Made by a program: the position numbers and the translations under genes. This document shows positions 1 to 11,281 of a DNA stretch of 64,000 nt, piece by piece. How positions within the stretch are numbered: the first letter of the stretch is position 1; each line of letters begins with the position of its first letter. Under the pieces are notes generated by a model. The model made no database searches. It worked only from the letters and a program-made list of their open reading frames with translations, and was not told the DNA's origin. Source of the DNA: Hygrophila difformis (Eukaryota; Streptophyta; Magnoliopsida; Lamiales; Acanthaceae); NCBI GenBank assembly GCA_030278955.1, contig JAOANR010000014.1:574965-638964 (forward strand). Reading direction: 5' to 3'.

Positions 1-1510
1 GTGAGGTGGCGGCCAAGAAGCACAATGTGGCGGGCCTCTTCATGGCGTTCGAGTGTCTAAGGTGGCGGCCAAAGTGAGTTGATGAGTCTAAGATTATCTA
101 AGTTAATAACTTAGATTGTATTAGACTAACATGTGACTAGTGGCTGCCAAGAAGCACAATATGGCGGCCGAAGCCCTCTTCATGGCGGTCGGAGTGTCTC
201 AGGTGGCGGCCAAGAAGCACAATGTGGCGGTCCTCTTCATGGCGTTCGAGTGTCTAAGGTGGCGGCCAAAGCGAGTTGATGAGTCTAAGATTATCTAAGT
301 TATTGAACAAGATCAAACGAGACGCCATACAAGCGCACAAGTGGCGGCCAAGAAACCTGTGGCGGCCGAACGTCCTGGATGGCGGCCCTAGGGCCTAGAG
401 TGGCGGCTGAGCTCGCAGTTTGGTGGTTCAGCGAATAGTATAAGTTATGTTGCTAAAATCTTAATTCATCAAGCAATATAATACTACACCATGAGGAATT
501 GATCTAACCTAATCATCTATGAAACGACAAAGTAATATGCAATTAAGGAAGCAAGGGTTCATCATGCTAAGAGTCTATTGAAGTTAAGATGGATTGACTA
601 CACCATGAGCCCTAAGTGGCGGCCAACATGACAAAGAGGCTTGTTTTTTAAGCACTTCGCCCAAAGAGGTACGGAATGGCGGCCGAAGCCCCTCAAGTGG
701 CGGCCAAGACAAGCAGAAGGGCGGCCAGGTGTGTTAAAATAAAGGCTGAGATTTTCCTTATACAAATTGTTCACAAAAATTTCTATAGTTCTAAATAAGT
801 TCTAAATCATCAAGTTAATAGCCTCATACAAACGAATACTATCAAGAGAAAAGGAATCGAACAAAACAAGAAAACGAAACAAACCTGGGTGGTCATGGCG
901 ACAGTGGCGGCGGCCGAAGTGCCTGTGATGGCGGCTGAGGTTGGATTCGTGGCGGCTGAGGTTGGTTTCGTGGCGGCCGAGGATGGATTCATGGCGGCCG
1001 GGCAGCGAGAATTGGCGGTCAGGACTCTTCGAGATGGCTGTCTGATGGTGCAAAGTGGCGGCCAAGAACTGGCATACACAAAAAGTCTCGTGCCACCACG
1101 GAGGACACGCAGAATGGCGGCCCGGGCGTCGCGAATGGCGGCCGAGGAAGGTCAGATGGCGGCCAAATAGTTTTCGATGGCGGCCGACTCAAGAGCGGTC
1201 CAAATAGCACGGATGGCGGCTAGGAGCCTCCCAAGGGCGGCCGAGAGGCTCCGGATGGCGGCTGGTGCGCGAAGAGCGGCGGCCTGGTGGAACGCACAAA
1301 TGGCGGCCAAGGAGGCCTCGGCGGCGGCCCGGTGACGTGGCGGTTGACCTAGGCAGGAGGGCGGCCTAACACGAGCTGTGGGCGGCGGGAAGTGTCACGC
1401 ACTCGGAGGGCGGCTAGATGAGCGCAGATGGCGGTCGGACGAATCCAGGTGGCGGCCCGGCGCACGTTGGTGGCGGCCAGGAAAGCCTTGGTGGCGGCCA
1501 GTGAGAAAAA
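1..1510. repeat. Degenerate TGGCGGCC motif array, copy A
   Basis: The motif TGGCGGCC and one-base variants recur roughly every 15-40 bp, with unrelated spacer sequence between them; the densest part is about 890-1510. The minus strand reads GGCCGCCA, which in the right frame gives Ala-Ala-Thr, and parts of the array are open on either strand. It probably derives from the 5' exons of the PMD gene, because real exons at 6401-7251 contain the same motif in a clean frame. Variable spacing has destroyed a single reading frame here. Confidence 0.85.
885..992 (-). other. Candidate 5' exon of a PMD-type gene, copy A
   Basis: Reading leftwards, an ATG at 992 opens 36 codons containing four to five Ala-Ala-Thr-type repeats and ending in CAG followed by GTTTGTTTCG. 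The same donor sequence ends a well-supported PMD-gene exon at 6931. An identical stretch lies at 8336-8443. Copy A would belong to a gene lying left of the window. It could be an exon relic only; no transcript evidence is available. Confidence 0.35.
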
Positions 1511-1552
1511 AAAAAAAGGGAACGAAAGTTTTGGCTCCAGCAACTAGGTATC

Positions 1553-1560
1553 CTTTTATA
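1553..1560 (-). promoter_or_regulatory. TATA-like box, leftward, copy A
   Basis: The minus strand reads TATAAAAG just before the GGCGGCC array, suitably placed to drive leftward transcription into the Ala-Ala-Thr exons. The copy at 9004-9011 is identical. This is sequence similarity only. Confidence 0.4.
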
Positions 1561-1806
1561 AAGATTTAATGGGCCAGGCTTAGGTCAAACGCGCAGATTC
1601 ATCTTGGGAAGCCCTAATCAGACGAATCACGCGAGGGGGACATCTCTTAGCCCAATAATAAAGTTCACAAAATTTTAAAAGCCCAATGAGTAGTGGCCCA
1701 AAATTTTGAGAAACATGAAATGCAAGTCAGACCCCGCCAAAATGAAGTCAGGCAGAGCGGTTAAGTGGGAGATCGTGTGCCAAACCGTCTATGTGCAAGC
1801 TTCGAG

Positions 1807-1812
1807 TATAAA
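1807..1812 (+). promoter_or_regulatory. TATA-like box, rightward, copy A
   Basis: TATAAA lies in a context resembling a plant core promoter and is followed by a long CT-rich leader (about 1845-1960). It points toward the Asp-rich reading frame at 2725. With the leftward box it would form a divergent pair about 250 bp apart. Support is weak; the same sequence is at 9258-9263. Confidence 0.3.
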
Positions 1813-2724
1813 CGTCTGGAGAAGGCTCATTTGGAGGACACCTTCAACTCTCCACAGAGAAACCGCATTTATTTTCTTTCAGTTTCTGCATTTGTCTTTT
1901 CTTTTGCACTTTTGTCTTCCATTTACAATCTTTGTTAATTTCTCGCAAAGTTTCCTTCTGTAATTCTGTAATCCTCTCAAGTTCATCAATCAAAAGAGGT
2001 TCTACGCCTCTCCAAATTTTTACGATCAACAGGAATGTTCCCTAGCTTGCAAGAAGTGACTCTTTAAGATCAAAATTCTTCTATGGTGCCAAAATGAGAA
2101 TTTGGAAGTCGATTGTTGATTGCTGGGTACAATTTTCGAATTGCTAAATATTATTCACAAAACTTAAGATTTTTAAATTATAATGTTGAATGTAGAAAGG
2201 GATAACAGTTAAATATATATTCAGCAATCATACCTTGTACACATCACCATTCCCCACTCAAGAATTGGCTGTGCACATTCTAATAGAAGCAGCCATGAGC
2301 ATATGAACTTTCACTCCGAGGTGTGGAAAGGGGATCGGTTTCACTTTTCTTCCCATTAACCAATTTATTAAATGTTTAAGTCGACTAACTTAAAGGAGAT
2401 CTTAAATTACTAAATTATCACCCCATTTATTGTTGCGGCAATAAGTGTAAAATTAATCACCTGACTTTATGCTTTTTCCCATATAGTAAAACCACTATAG
2501 AGATTATTTACAGAAAAGCAGGGACAATTGTTTGAAAGGAGGAATGGTGTTTAAAACTATCTAATTCATAGTTGAAATGTGTGCCTACGATCCTCGTGAA
2601 CTTTGTGTTTTCATTTAAGTGAATTTCTTTTAGTGTGGGTTTAAAGATTTTGCTCTAGGATTATATATTTCTGAGAGACTGGAAGTGGAGGAAGTTCTAA
2701 TTTATCTTCATCAATTATTAGGAT

Positions 2725-3006
2725 ATGTTTCAACCACTTGAAGGTTGTTTTGATGACGACGACGACGACTTCACTGAATTTGATGCAGATGAGGATGTCT
2801 TTGATGATTATGATGACGAAGAAGATTGTGATGATAATTGCAGCAATGATGATGAGAGCAACGATGGTGATAATCATGAGGGGGATGGATACTGTGGGAA
2901 TACGAAGGAAAAGGGTGATGGTGAAAGTGATTTTGTTGGAGCTACAGTCGGCAATGATGATTTTGGTTCCGAGAGTTTTGATGATGATGAAGTCAAAGGC
3001 ATTTAG
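2725..3006 (+). CDS. Asp-rich hypothetical reading frame, copy A
   Basis: This is a 93-residue frame in which nearly half the residues are Asp or Glu; a six-Asp run near residue 11 is encoded by a GAC/GAT repeat. No domain is recognised. It is open in both repeat copies (the other is 10176-10457), with about three amino-acid differences between them. A plausible splice acceptor (TTATTAG) precedes the ATG, so it could be the last exon of a gene. It could equally be a GAT-triplet repeat that happens to be open; the antisense is also open over 127 codons. No function is proposed. Confidence 0.3.
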   Translation: MFQPLEGCFDDDDDDFTEFDADEDVFDDYDDEEDCDDNCSNDDESNDGDNHEGDGYCGNTKEKGDGESDFVGATVGNDDFGSESFDDDEVKGI

Positions 3007-3151
3007 AGTGATGGTGACGCTCATAGTTGGTTATGCTTCTGAATATTCATTCATTGTTGTGTATGTATGATGTTTTCACTTTTAGTGATTTTGGTTGCAG
3101 TCTCAACTTAAAATGATTGTGGCATCATGAATGGTACCGACAATTGTAGTT

Positions 3152-6100
3152 TTAGGGAATGAATAAATTGCTCCAACTTAAGATGATATGTTCCAGCTGT
3201 GATTTTTGGTTCTCTTGAACCACACGAGCCTGAGATAACTGCTCGCGCTGGGGACGAATCGCCTCCAACTGAGAAAGAGTCTCGAGATGTCGTGACTCAA
3301 GATCGCCAATAAGGGTCAAGGCCTCGGCAGACTCATCCGCAATACTCCTGTAACTAGGGAAAGAAACAGACAGCTCAGAGATGAGATATGAAAAATCCTG
3401 GAAGTCGGCATCCTCAACAAAGGTGGGGACCGAGCTGATGGCAATGAGCAAGTCGTCGAGACTGGAGACTATCTCAGCGGTCAGAGAGCCAGTCCGGGAT
3501 GTAAGAAGGCGGTCAAGTGCCTCACACGTCTTAGCGACATCGCCACTGATAGGAGTGTGGGTGCTCGAAGTCATAGGATCTATAGAAGGAACCTGGGGCA
3601 CCTGCAAGTAAGAACATATTAACATTTGCAACATGGAGAGCTAACCATAATGAAGACAAGAAAGAACAATACCTGAGGAGTCGGGGCGTGGTCGACTAAA
3701 TCAGCTGAAGGTACGACAGAGTCAATCACTGGAGGTGGCGCCTGACCAGTAGGGGCCTATGGTCGAAACAAGCGAACATTCCTTAGCATATGTTCCTCCG
3801 CAAGATGGAAGCAAACAAGGGAATGAAAATACTATGAGGCTCGAAATACCTGAGAGGCCAGCGTGAGAGGCGGTGTAACTGCAGAGGTATGAGACGCAGC
3901 CTGAGGAGAAGGCAGACAAGTCCTCTGATCCAAAGGGACCTAGAAAAAAGCGTGATGATTCGTTCTGTTTCTAGAAATAAGTCGAAATTAAAAGTGACAT
4001 AATGAATAAATACCTGAGAGGCCCGATCAATGCTAGTGGAGATATCATCAGTCGAATGGAGAGATGGGTCCACGTGGGCCTGAGAGTAAAAAAGAAAAGA
4101 ATGCGGCCATGAGTTATCGAGATAGGAACACACTAACAAGTGCGAGGTTGAACATACCTGTGAGGGATCCGCAACCGCGGTCTCCTGGACATCAGGGTGG
4201 TATCTAGGGTCATCCACACCATGAGCAGAGATGTAGTCGGCACGAGCCTGCAACTCGTCTACGGTACCATGGTCGCCAGTATCAACACCCGCACCTGCGT
4301 GATCGTCATGATCAACCTCGCTATCAATCATACTCACAAGGCCATCGTCAGGGTCGACTGAATCGGCCTCCATGTGAACGTCGTTTCCAGCGTCATCATC
4401 GCCCATTTCATCCTCCTCACTTGAATCTGCAGATTCACCTCCGTCGTCATCGCGATCTCCAGTGTCATCAGTGGCACCATCGTCCATGTCCTCGTCCCGA
4501 GCTAAGGAGTTCGAACTACTACCGGTGGATGTCCCACGAGGCCTATAATAGGAAACTGTAGAAGTGGATAGATGTTAGACAAAAGGAAGAGGATTATAAG
4601 GGCACGTGTGAAATAAATCAAAAGGTACCTCTCGGACGTTTGCGAGATGGAGAAGGTGCATCCGAGGTCTTCGGGACAACACTCTGAGATGCAGGAATGG
4701 GGGCTGACCATATTGCAGCTCCGCGAGCACTAGAAGCCGGATCACCCGGCGGGAGAGCCGAGGGCCGAGAGGAAGACGGTCCTGCTGTGGCAGGGGCTCG
4801 CTGAGAAGACGCATCTCCAAAACGCTCTATAAGACTGGCCTCAGTCGGCAAGAGCGAGGTAATGTACGGGGTCCACCAAACCATAAACTGAGTAGCAAGT
4901 GTCCCAGCAGGGGTGAAGGGCAGATAGGATGAAGTCGTCAGGCGACCCAACAGAGCAAAAATAGCAAAGAGATCCGCGTCGGTCAACCCCGAGCCTCTGG
5001 TAGCCGGCCACTGTATTCCACGTGGGAGACCAAGTCGGCATCCGAACTGTCGAGCTAGAAGATGAGGGCAATAAGGCTCAGCACTGAGCGGGTTGGACTT
5101 GTCGTGCTGCTTAAGGCCACTCAAAAGTAGATGCGGCTTCATAGCGGTGTTCCATGTGTCCTCGCCAAAATTGGCGTCTGGGGCAGAAGGCGAACATAGG
5201 AGCTCAGCTAACAGTGTACCCCGCCGGGCGTAAGGGAACAAACCAAGGGAACCAGGCTTATAAGACATAAGCCAACGCAAAATCTGTAATCCGTCTCTAT
5301 CTAATAGCTTGCCATCCCGAATGGCCACAGACTGAATAGCTAAAGGAAAACACAATGGTGTTTTCGGCAGGCAATCTTTCGGATCAGGGCGAGCCACACC
5401 ACGAAATAAGCGCGGGAAGTACAGCTGAATCCATAGCTACATGAACCATAAAGGGCCTGAAGCCTGGCCGGCCGGATCTGTCCCTTGGGCGATCGAATTG
5501 GCTACCTTCGACATGCCATTGAACAAAGTAGCAAGAAGGTAGGAGCCAATCGCCAAAGTATCACGGGGATCACTATCAACAATAGCCAGAACATAAGGCA
5601 AAGCAGTACGTAGCACGGTGCGGGCGCTAGAGCAAACAATGAACCGGCTGAACCACATCAAGAGGAATGCAACATGTTCTTGGCGTGTAGGGGGTCCAAT
5701 CACTCTGTTGTGATCAATGAAAGTCTTATACTTTTTGGATTCTTTGCCTGCGGGGCAGATCAGGTCACCAAGATGAGAATCCTCTGCATCAAGAGAGTGA
5801 GTCAACTCCGAACCAACAACAGACAGCCCCGTAATCATCATGACGTCCAATAGGGTGGGACCTACGAAACCACAGGGAAGCTGGAAAGCATTGACTGAAG
5901 AATTCCAGAAACCCATAAAGTAGTAAAGCAGACGATGGTCGAGCACAATAGGCTTCATGGACAAGAGTATGGCGTCTCCAATCCCTCGTAAATCCCATTC
6001 TTTGGAGTATGATCTCCGCATCCTGCGGGCCCAGTCAATATATCGCTCTGTGCTGTTCCTTTCAGTCGGAAGCTTCGGGCTTTTCTTTTTGCGCTTGGAG

Positions 6101-7251
6101 ACTGGCTTGGTAGCACCTGATGGGTGAGACCGAATGACTTTGGTGCGGGAGATGAAGGCCCTGGTAAAGGCCCCCTTATTGATGGGAAGTGAGCAAGACA
6201 GGAAGTCATGGACAGTCGCACCATGCGCACCACTATGATAAAAAGGCCGGAGGACAGGCACCGGTTCCTCGCAAGTGAAGTCATAGGCTTCATCGTCGGA
6301 TGAAGGAAGATCCTCCATATCCTATATCAATGAACAGATGGCTGAAAGTTATATGAGAAAATTAAACTAAGTAAGTGGTAAGGAAAATTCTTGTACTAAC
6401 CTGGGGAGACGGGACACGAGGATGAGCGAAACCAGTGAAGCCGGACGTACTAAGTGATGCCTGAGCGGCTGCTTTCAGCTTGAGTATAGTGTCTGGCAAC
6501 TCATTTGTGGCAGCTGACTGCAAGGGGGCGGCTGGTACGGTGGAACTCACCAAAGCCTACATTGCAAAGCACGATTAAATCCTCATCTATTGGGAACCAC
6601 ATTAAGAAAAAGAAAATTGAAAGCCAAAGGGTGTCAATCAAACCTGAAAAGCCGGTGTGCGAGAGGACAAGGCTGCGAAACCTGAGCCTGCAGGTGGCAG
6701 AGTGGCGGCCTGCATCCCTGATATGGAGGCCGATACTCCAGGGGTGGTAGCTGGGTCTCGAAATAAAGATGGAGGTTCATTCCCGACACCGTGGCCGGAA
6801 AATGGTGTAGTGACGACCCGAGTTTGCAACGAGGCAGCCTGTAGGATGATTTCATTAAGTTAAGAATATGGAGGTTGCTCGAAAGAGTTTACATGCCAAA
6901 AGAAAGGAAATATTATGTGTCGAAACAAACCTGAGCAATGGTCGAACGCGGAGCAGTAGTCCCAAAAGGCTGTGAAGTGGCGACGGAGGGTCTCTCAATG
7001 GCGGCCTGGGCTTGCGTAGTGGCGGCCTGCATGGGAAATTCCGTCAAAACTTATGTAGTAAAGTAGGTCAATGGGATCAAGAGAAGCAAAGAGAAGCCCC
7101 ATGCAAGGAGACGAACCTGAGTAGCAGCCACAAGGCCAGAAGACAAATTAGTGGCGGCCTGACTAGGGAGGGTGGCGGCTGGCACTCCCTTAGTGGCGGC
7201 TAAGGCCCCTCCAGTGGCGGCCTGGACAGATGTAGGTCGTTTCTCCGAATC
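3152..7251 (-). pseudogene. Plant mobile domain (PMD) gene with phase-0 exon array, decayed
   Basis: A multi-exon gene read leftward. Exons that fit GT-AG rules are 7117-7251, 6931-7026, 6644-6838, 6401-6556, 4629-6321, 4158-4542, 4014-4079, 3850-3939, 3673-3756 and 3152-3601. Nearly every exon ends in a Gln codon CAG before GT and is a multiple of three. The first exons encode Ala-Ala-Thr repeats. The 1.69-kb exon carries the PMD (aminotransferase-like) signature, including FMGFWNSSVNAFQLPCGFVG and a segment with HVAFLLMWFSRFI. The next exon is Asp/Glu-rich and the last (149 aa) is predicted coiled coil. PMD proteins occur both as host genes (MAIN family) and inside transposable elements. 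Breaks: an in-frame TAG at 5437-5439, where Gln would fit, and a one-base phase mismatch between the exon ending at 4629 and the one starting at 4542. The true 5' end is uncertain; a further exon may lie at 8336-8443. Confidence 0.75.
6660..7230. repeat. GGCGGCC motif array inside PMD exons
   Basis: The same TGGCGGCC motif as in the flanking arrays, but here it falls mostly inside open exons on the minus strand. The exon 7117-7251 holds five in-frame Ala-Ala-Thr units in 45 codons. This links the flanking arrays to coding repeats. Confidence 0.7.
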
Positions 7252-7451
7252 CTAAATTATCAAGTAAACAAAGCAATATTCAATCAAGGAAGGCCAATTC
7301 ATCATTGTGTCTATTATCAAGTAACCAGGGACGGCAAGGCAGACATTTTTGTTCGCCAGGTTCTAAGTCATCTAATAACTTAGGATTGTCTTAGACTAAC
7401 ATGTGACTAGTGGCAGCCAAGAAGCTCGAAGCCTTCTTCATGGCGGTCGGA

Positions 7452-8961
7452 GTGAGGTGGCGGCCAAGAAGCACAATGTGGCGGGCCTCTTCATGGTGTT
7501 CGAGTGTCTAAGGTGGCGGCCAAAGTGAGTTGATGAGTCTAAGATTATCTAAGTTAATAACTTAGATTGTATTAGACTAACATGTGACTAGTGGCGACCA
7601 AGAAGCACAATATGGCGGCCGAAGCCCTCTTCATGGCGGTCGGAGTGTCTTAGGTGGCGGCCAAGAAGCACAATGTGGCGGTCCTCTTCATGGCGTTCGA
7701 GTGTCTAAGGTGGCGGCCAAAGCGAGTTGATGAGTCTAAGATTATCTAAGTTATTGAACAAGATCAAACGAGACGCCATACAAGCGCACAAGTGGCGGCC
7801 AAGAAACCTGTGGCGGCCGAACGTCCTGGATGGCGGCCCTAGGGCCTAGAGTGGCGGCTGAGCTCGCAGTTTGGTGGTTCAGCGAATAGTATAAGTTATG
7901 TTGCTAAAATCTTAATTCATCAAGCAATATAATACTACACCATGAGGAATTGATCTAACCTAATCATCTATGAAACGACAAAGTAATATGCAATTAAGGA
8001 AGCAAGGGTTCATCATGCTAAGAGTCTATTGAAGTTAAGATGGATTGACTACACCATGAGCCCTAAGTGGTGGCCAACATGACAAAGAGGCTTGTTTTTT
8101 AAGCATTTCGCCCAAAGAGGTACGGAATGGCGGCCGAAGCCCCTCAAGTGGCGGCCAAGACAAGCAGAAGGGCGGCCAGGTGTGTTAAAATAAAGGCTGA
8201 GATTTTCCTTATACAAATTGTTCACAAAAATTTATATAGTTCTAAATAAGTTCTAAATCATCAAGTTAATAGCATCATACAAACGAATACTATCAAGAGA
8301 AAAGGAATCGAACAAAACAAGAAAACGAAACAAACCTGGGTGGTCATGGCGACAGTGGCGGCGGCCGAAGTGCCTGTGATGGCGGCTGAGGTTGGATTCG
8401 TGGCGGCTGAGGTTGGTTTCGTGGCGGCCGAGGATGGATTCATGGCGGCCGGGCAGCGAGAATTGGCGGTCAGGACTCTTCGAGATGGCTGTCTGATGGT
8501 GCAAAGTGGCGGCCAAGAACTGGCATACACAAAAAGTCTCGTGCCACCACGGAGGACACGCAGAATGGCGGCCCGGGCGTCGCGAATGGCGGCCGAGGAA
8601 GGTCAGATGGCGGCCAAATAGTTTTCGATGGCGGCCGACTCAAGAGCGGTCCAAATAGCACGGATGGCGGCTAGGAGCCTCCCAAGGGCGGCCGAGAGGC
8701 TCCGGATGGCGGCTGGTGCGCGAAGAGCGGCGGCCTGGTGGAACGCACAAATGGCGGCCAAGGAGGCCTCGGCGGCGGCCCGGTGACGTGGCGGTTGACC
8801 TAGGCAGGAGGGCGGCCTAACACGAGCTGTGGGCGGCGGGAAGTGTCACGCACTCGGAGGGCGGCTAGATGAGCGCAGATGGCGGTCGGACGAATCCAGG
8901 TGGCGGCCCGGCGCACGTTGGTGGCGGCCAGGAAAGCCTTGGTGGCGGCCAGTGAGAAAAA
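7452..8961. repeat. Degenerate TGGCGGCC motif array, copy B
   Basis: This is the duplicate of the array at 1-1510 and shows the same motif order. It sits upstream, on the minus strand, of the PMD gene exons at 7251 and below, and so occupies the position of that gene's 5' region. Confidence 0.85.
8336..8443 (-). other. Candidate 5' exon of the PMD gene
   Basis: An ATG at 8443 opens 36 codons with repeated Ala-Ala-Thr motifs, ending in CAG before GTTTGTTTCG. Splicing to the acceptor at 7251 would keep the frame (phase 0), as with the other introns of this gene. A leftward TATA-like box lies about 560 bp upstream. It is plausible as a first coding exon but not proven. Confidence 0.4.
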
Positions 8962-9003
8962 AAAAAAAGGGAACGAAAGTTTTGGCTCCAGCAACTAGGT
9001 ATC

Positions 9004-9011
9004 CTTTTATA
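9004..9011 (-). promoter_or_regulatory. TATA-like box, leftward, copy B
   Basis: TATAAAAG on the minus strand, immediately upstream of the motif array and the PMD exons. It is the best-placed core promoter for the PMD gene. Confidence 0.4.
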
Positions 9012-10175
9012 AAGATTTAATGGGCCAGGCTTAGGTCAAACGCGCAGATTCATCTTGGGAAGCCCTAATCAGACGAATCACGCGAGGGGGACATCTCTTA
9101 GCCCAATAATAAAGTTCACAAAATTTTAAAAGCCCAATGAGTAGTGGCCCAAAATTTTGAGAAACATGAAATGCAAGTCAGACCCCGCCAAAATGAAGTC
9201 AGGCAGAGCGGTTAAGTGGGAGATCGTGTGCCAAACCGTCTATGTGCAAGCTTCGAGTATAAACGTCTGGAGAAGGCTCATTTGGAGGACACCTTCAACT
9301 CTCCACAGAGAAACCGCATTTATTTTCTTTCAGTTTCTGCATTTGTCTTTTCTTTTGCACTTTTGTCTTCCATTTACAATCTTTGTTAATTTCTCGCAAA
9401 GTTTCCTTCTGTAATTCTGTAATCCTCTCAAGTTCATCAATCAAAAGAGGTTCTACGCCTCTCCAAATTTTTACGATCAACAGGAATGTTCCCTAGCTTG
9501 CAAGAAGTGACTCTTTAAGATCAAAATTCTTCTATGGTGCCAAAATGAGAATTTGGAAGTCGATTGTTGATTGCTGGGTACAATTTTCGAATTGCTAAAT
9601 ATTATTCACAAAACTTAAGATTTTTAAATTATAATGTTGAATGTAGAAAGGGATAACAGTTAAATATATATTCAGCAATCATACCTTGTACACATCACCA
9701 TTCCCCACTCAAGAATTGGCTGTGCACATTCTAATAGAAGCAGCCATGAGCATATGAACTTTCACTCCGAGGTGTGGAAAGGGGATCGGTTTCACTTTTC
9801 TTCCCATTAACCAATTTATTAAATGTTTAAGTCGACTAACTTAAAGGAGATCTTAAATTACTAAATTATCACCCCATTTATTGTTGCGGCAATAAGTGTA
9901 AAATTAATCACCTGACTTTATGCTTTTTCCCATATAGTAAAACCACTATAGAGATTATTTACAGAAAAGCAGGGACAATTGTTTGAAAGGAGGAATGGTG
10001 TTTAAAACTATCTAATTCATAGTTGAAATGTGTGCCTACGATCCTCGTGAACTTTGTGTTTTCATTTAAGTGAATTTCTTTTAGTGTGGGTTTAAAGATT
10101 TTGCTCTAGGATTATATATTTCTGAGAGACTGGAAGTGGAGGAAGTTCTAATTTATCTTCATCAATTATTAGGAT

Positions 10176-10457
10176 ATGTTTCAACCACTTGAAGGTTGTT
10201 TTGATGACGACGACGACGACTTCACTGAATTTGATGTAGATGAGGATGTCTTTGATGATTATGATGACGAAGAAGATTGTGATGATAATTGCAGCAATGA
10301 TGATGAGAGCAACGATGGTGATAATCATGAGGGGGATGGATACTGTGGGAATACGAAGGAAAAGGGTGATGGTGAAAGTGATTTTGCTGGAGCTACAGTC
10401 GGCAATGATGATTTTGGTTCCGAGAGTTTTGATGATAATGAAGTCAAAGGCATTTAG
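10176..10457 (+). CDS. Asp-rich hypothetical reading frame, copy B
   Basis: Duplicate of the 93-residue Asp-rich frame at 2725-3006, still open. Differences include Ala to Val, Val to Ala and Asp to Asn, all single-base changes. No domain is recognised. It may be a non-coding triplet repeat. Confidence 0.28.
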   Translation: MFQPLEGCFDDDDDDFTEFDVDEDVFDDYDDEEDCDDNCSNDDESNDGDNHEGDGYCGNTKEKGDGESDFAGATVGNDDFGSESFDDNEVKGI

Positions 10458-11281
10458 AGTGATGGTGATGCTCATAGTTGGTTATGCTTCTGAATATTCA
10501 TTCATTGTTGTGTATGTATGATGTTTTCACTTTTAGTGATTTTGGTTGCAGTCTCAACTTAAGATGATTGTGGCATCATGAATGGTACCGACAATTGTAG
10601 TTTTAGGGAATGAATAAATTGCTCCAACTTAAGATGATATGTTCCAGCTGTGATTTTTGGTTCTCTTGAACCACACGAGCCTGAGATAACTGCTCGCAGT
10701 CGGGGACGATCGCCTCCAAACTGAGAAAGTAGTCTCGAGATGTCGTTTGACTCAAGAATCGCCAATAAGGTTCAAGGCCGTCGGCAGACTCAAGCCGCAA
10801 TACTCCTGTAACTAGGGAATAGGAAACAGACTGCTCAGAGATGAGATGAGATATGAAAAATCCTGGATAGTCGGCATCCTCAACTCAAGGGGGGACCGAG
10901 CTGATGGCAATGAGCAAGTCGCGCGAGACAGGAGACTAATCTCAGCGGTCAGAGAGCCAGTCCGGGATTTGTAAGAAGGCGGTCAAGTGCCTCACACATT
11001 TTTTTTTTTTTTGTTGGTTTTGTGTGTGTACTGAATGATGTCACCTGAGGACATGATGCCGTAGTTATTTTCTCTCCACAAGGGTCAAGGACAAGTCCTG
11101 ACCGAAATGGTTCCTATACCAAAATTTCCAGTATATGTTGCTCTAGATAATAGTCATTGGATCTTCTTTTTATCAAATCAAGGGTCTAGATGTGGGAAGG
11201 ATATTTATGTAATTTTACTTGCCTTATTAATTTATTTTAACTTTATATCTTTTGACAGCTTTTACAACTTTTTAGAATATA

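Larger units (their letters stand above)
1..3547. repeat. Long direct repeat, copy A (offset 7,451 bp)
   Basis: The sequence from the window start to about 3547 reappears from 7452 to about 10998 with only scattered substitutions over the first 3.2 kb. Shared landmarks include the GGCGGCC array, two TATA-like boxes and an Asp-rich reading frame. Copy A continues into the PMD gene, whereas copy B stops abruptly in a T-run. The left end of copy A lies outside the window, so the true unit may be longer. Within the first 300 bp a block of about 100 bp is itself repeated at an offset of 197 bp. This is either a truncated tandem duplication or an assembly duplication. Confidence 0.93.
7452..10998. 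repeat. Long direct repeat, copy B (truncated)
   Basis: This is the second copy of 1-3547. It is almost identical to copy A up to about 10695, then acquires many 1-3 bp insertions and deletions over the last 300 bp. It ends at 10998, where CTCACAC passes into a T-run and unrelated sequence. Because it stops inside what is the last PMD exon in copy A, the exon fragment here is broken. Confidence 0.93.

Noticed and set aside
889..1170. Plus-strand Ala-Ala-Glu repeat protein
   Set aside because: It is the reverse reading of the GGCGGCC motif. The minus strand has matching splice donors and clean exons in the PMD gene, so the plus frame is treated as a shadow.
2641..3024. Minus-strand Ile-rich 127-codon frame
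   Set aside because: It is the antisense of the Asp-rich GAT repeat. Ile-rich reading of ATC repeats is a composition effect.
1..10998. The 7,451-bp repeat as the two LTRs of one retrotransposon
   Set aside because: The repeat boundary at 3547 falls inside a PMD exon, there is no TG...CA end, and no PBS or polypurine tract lies at the expected places.
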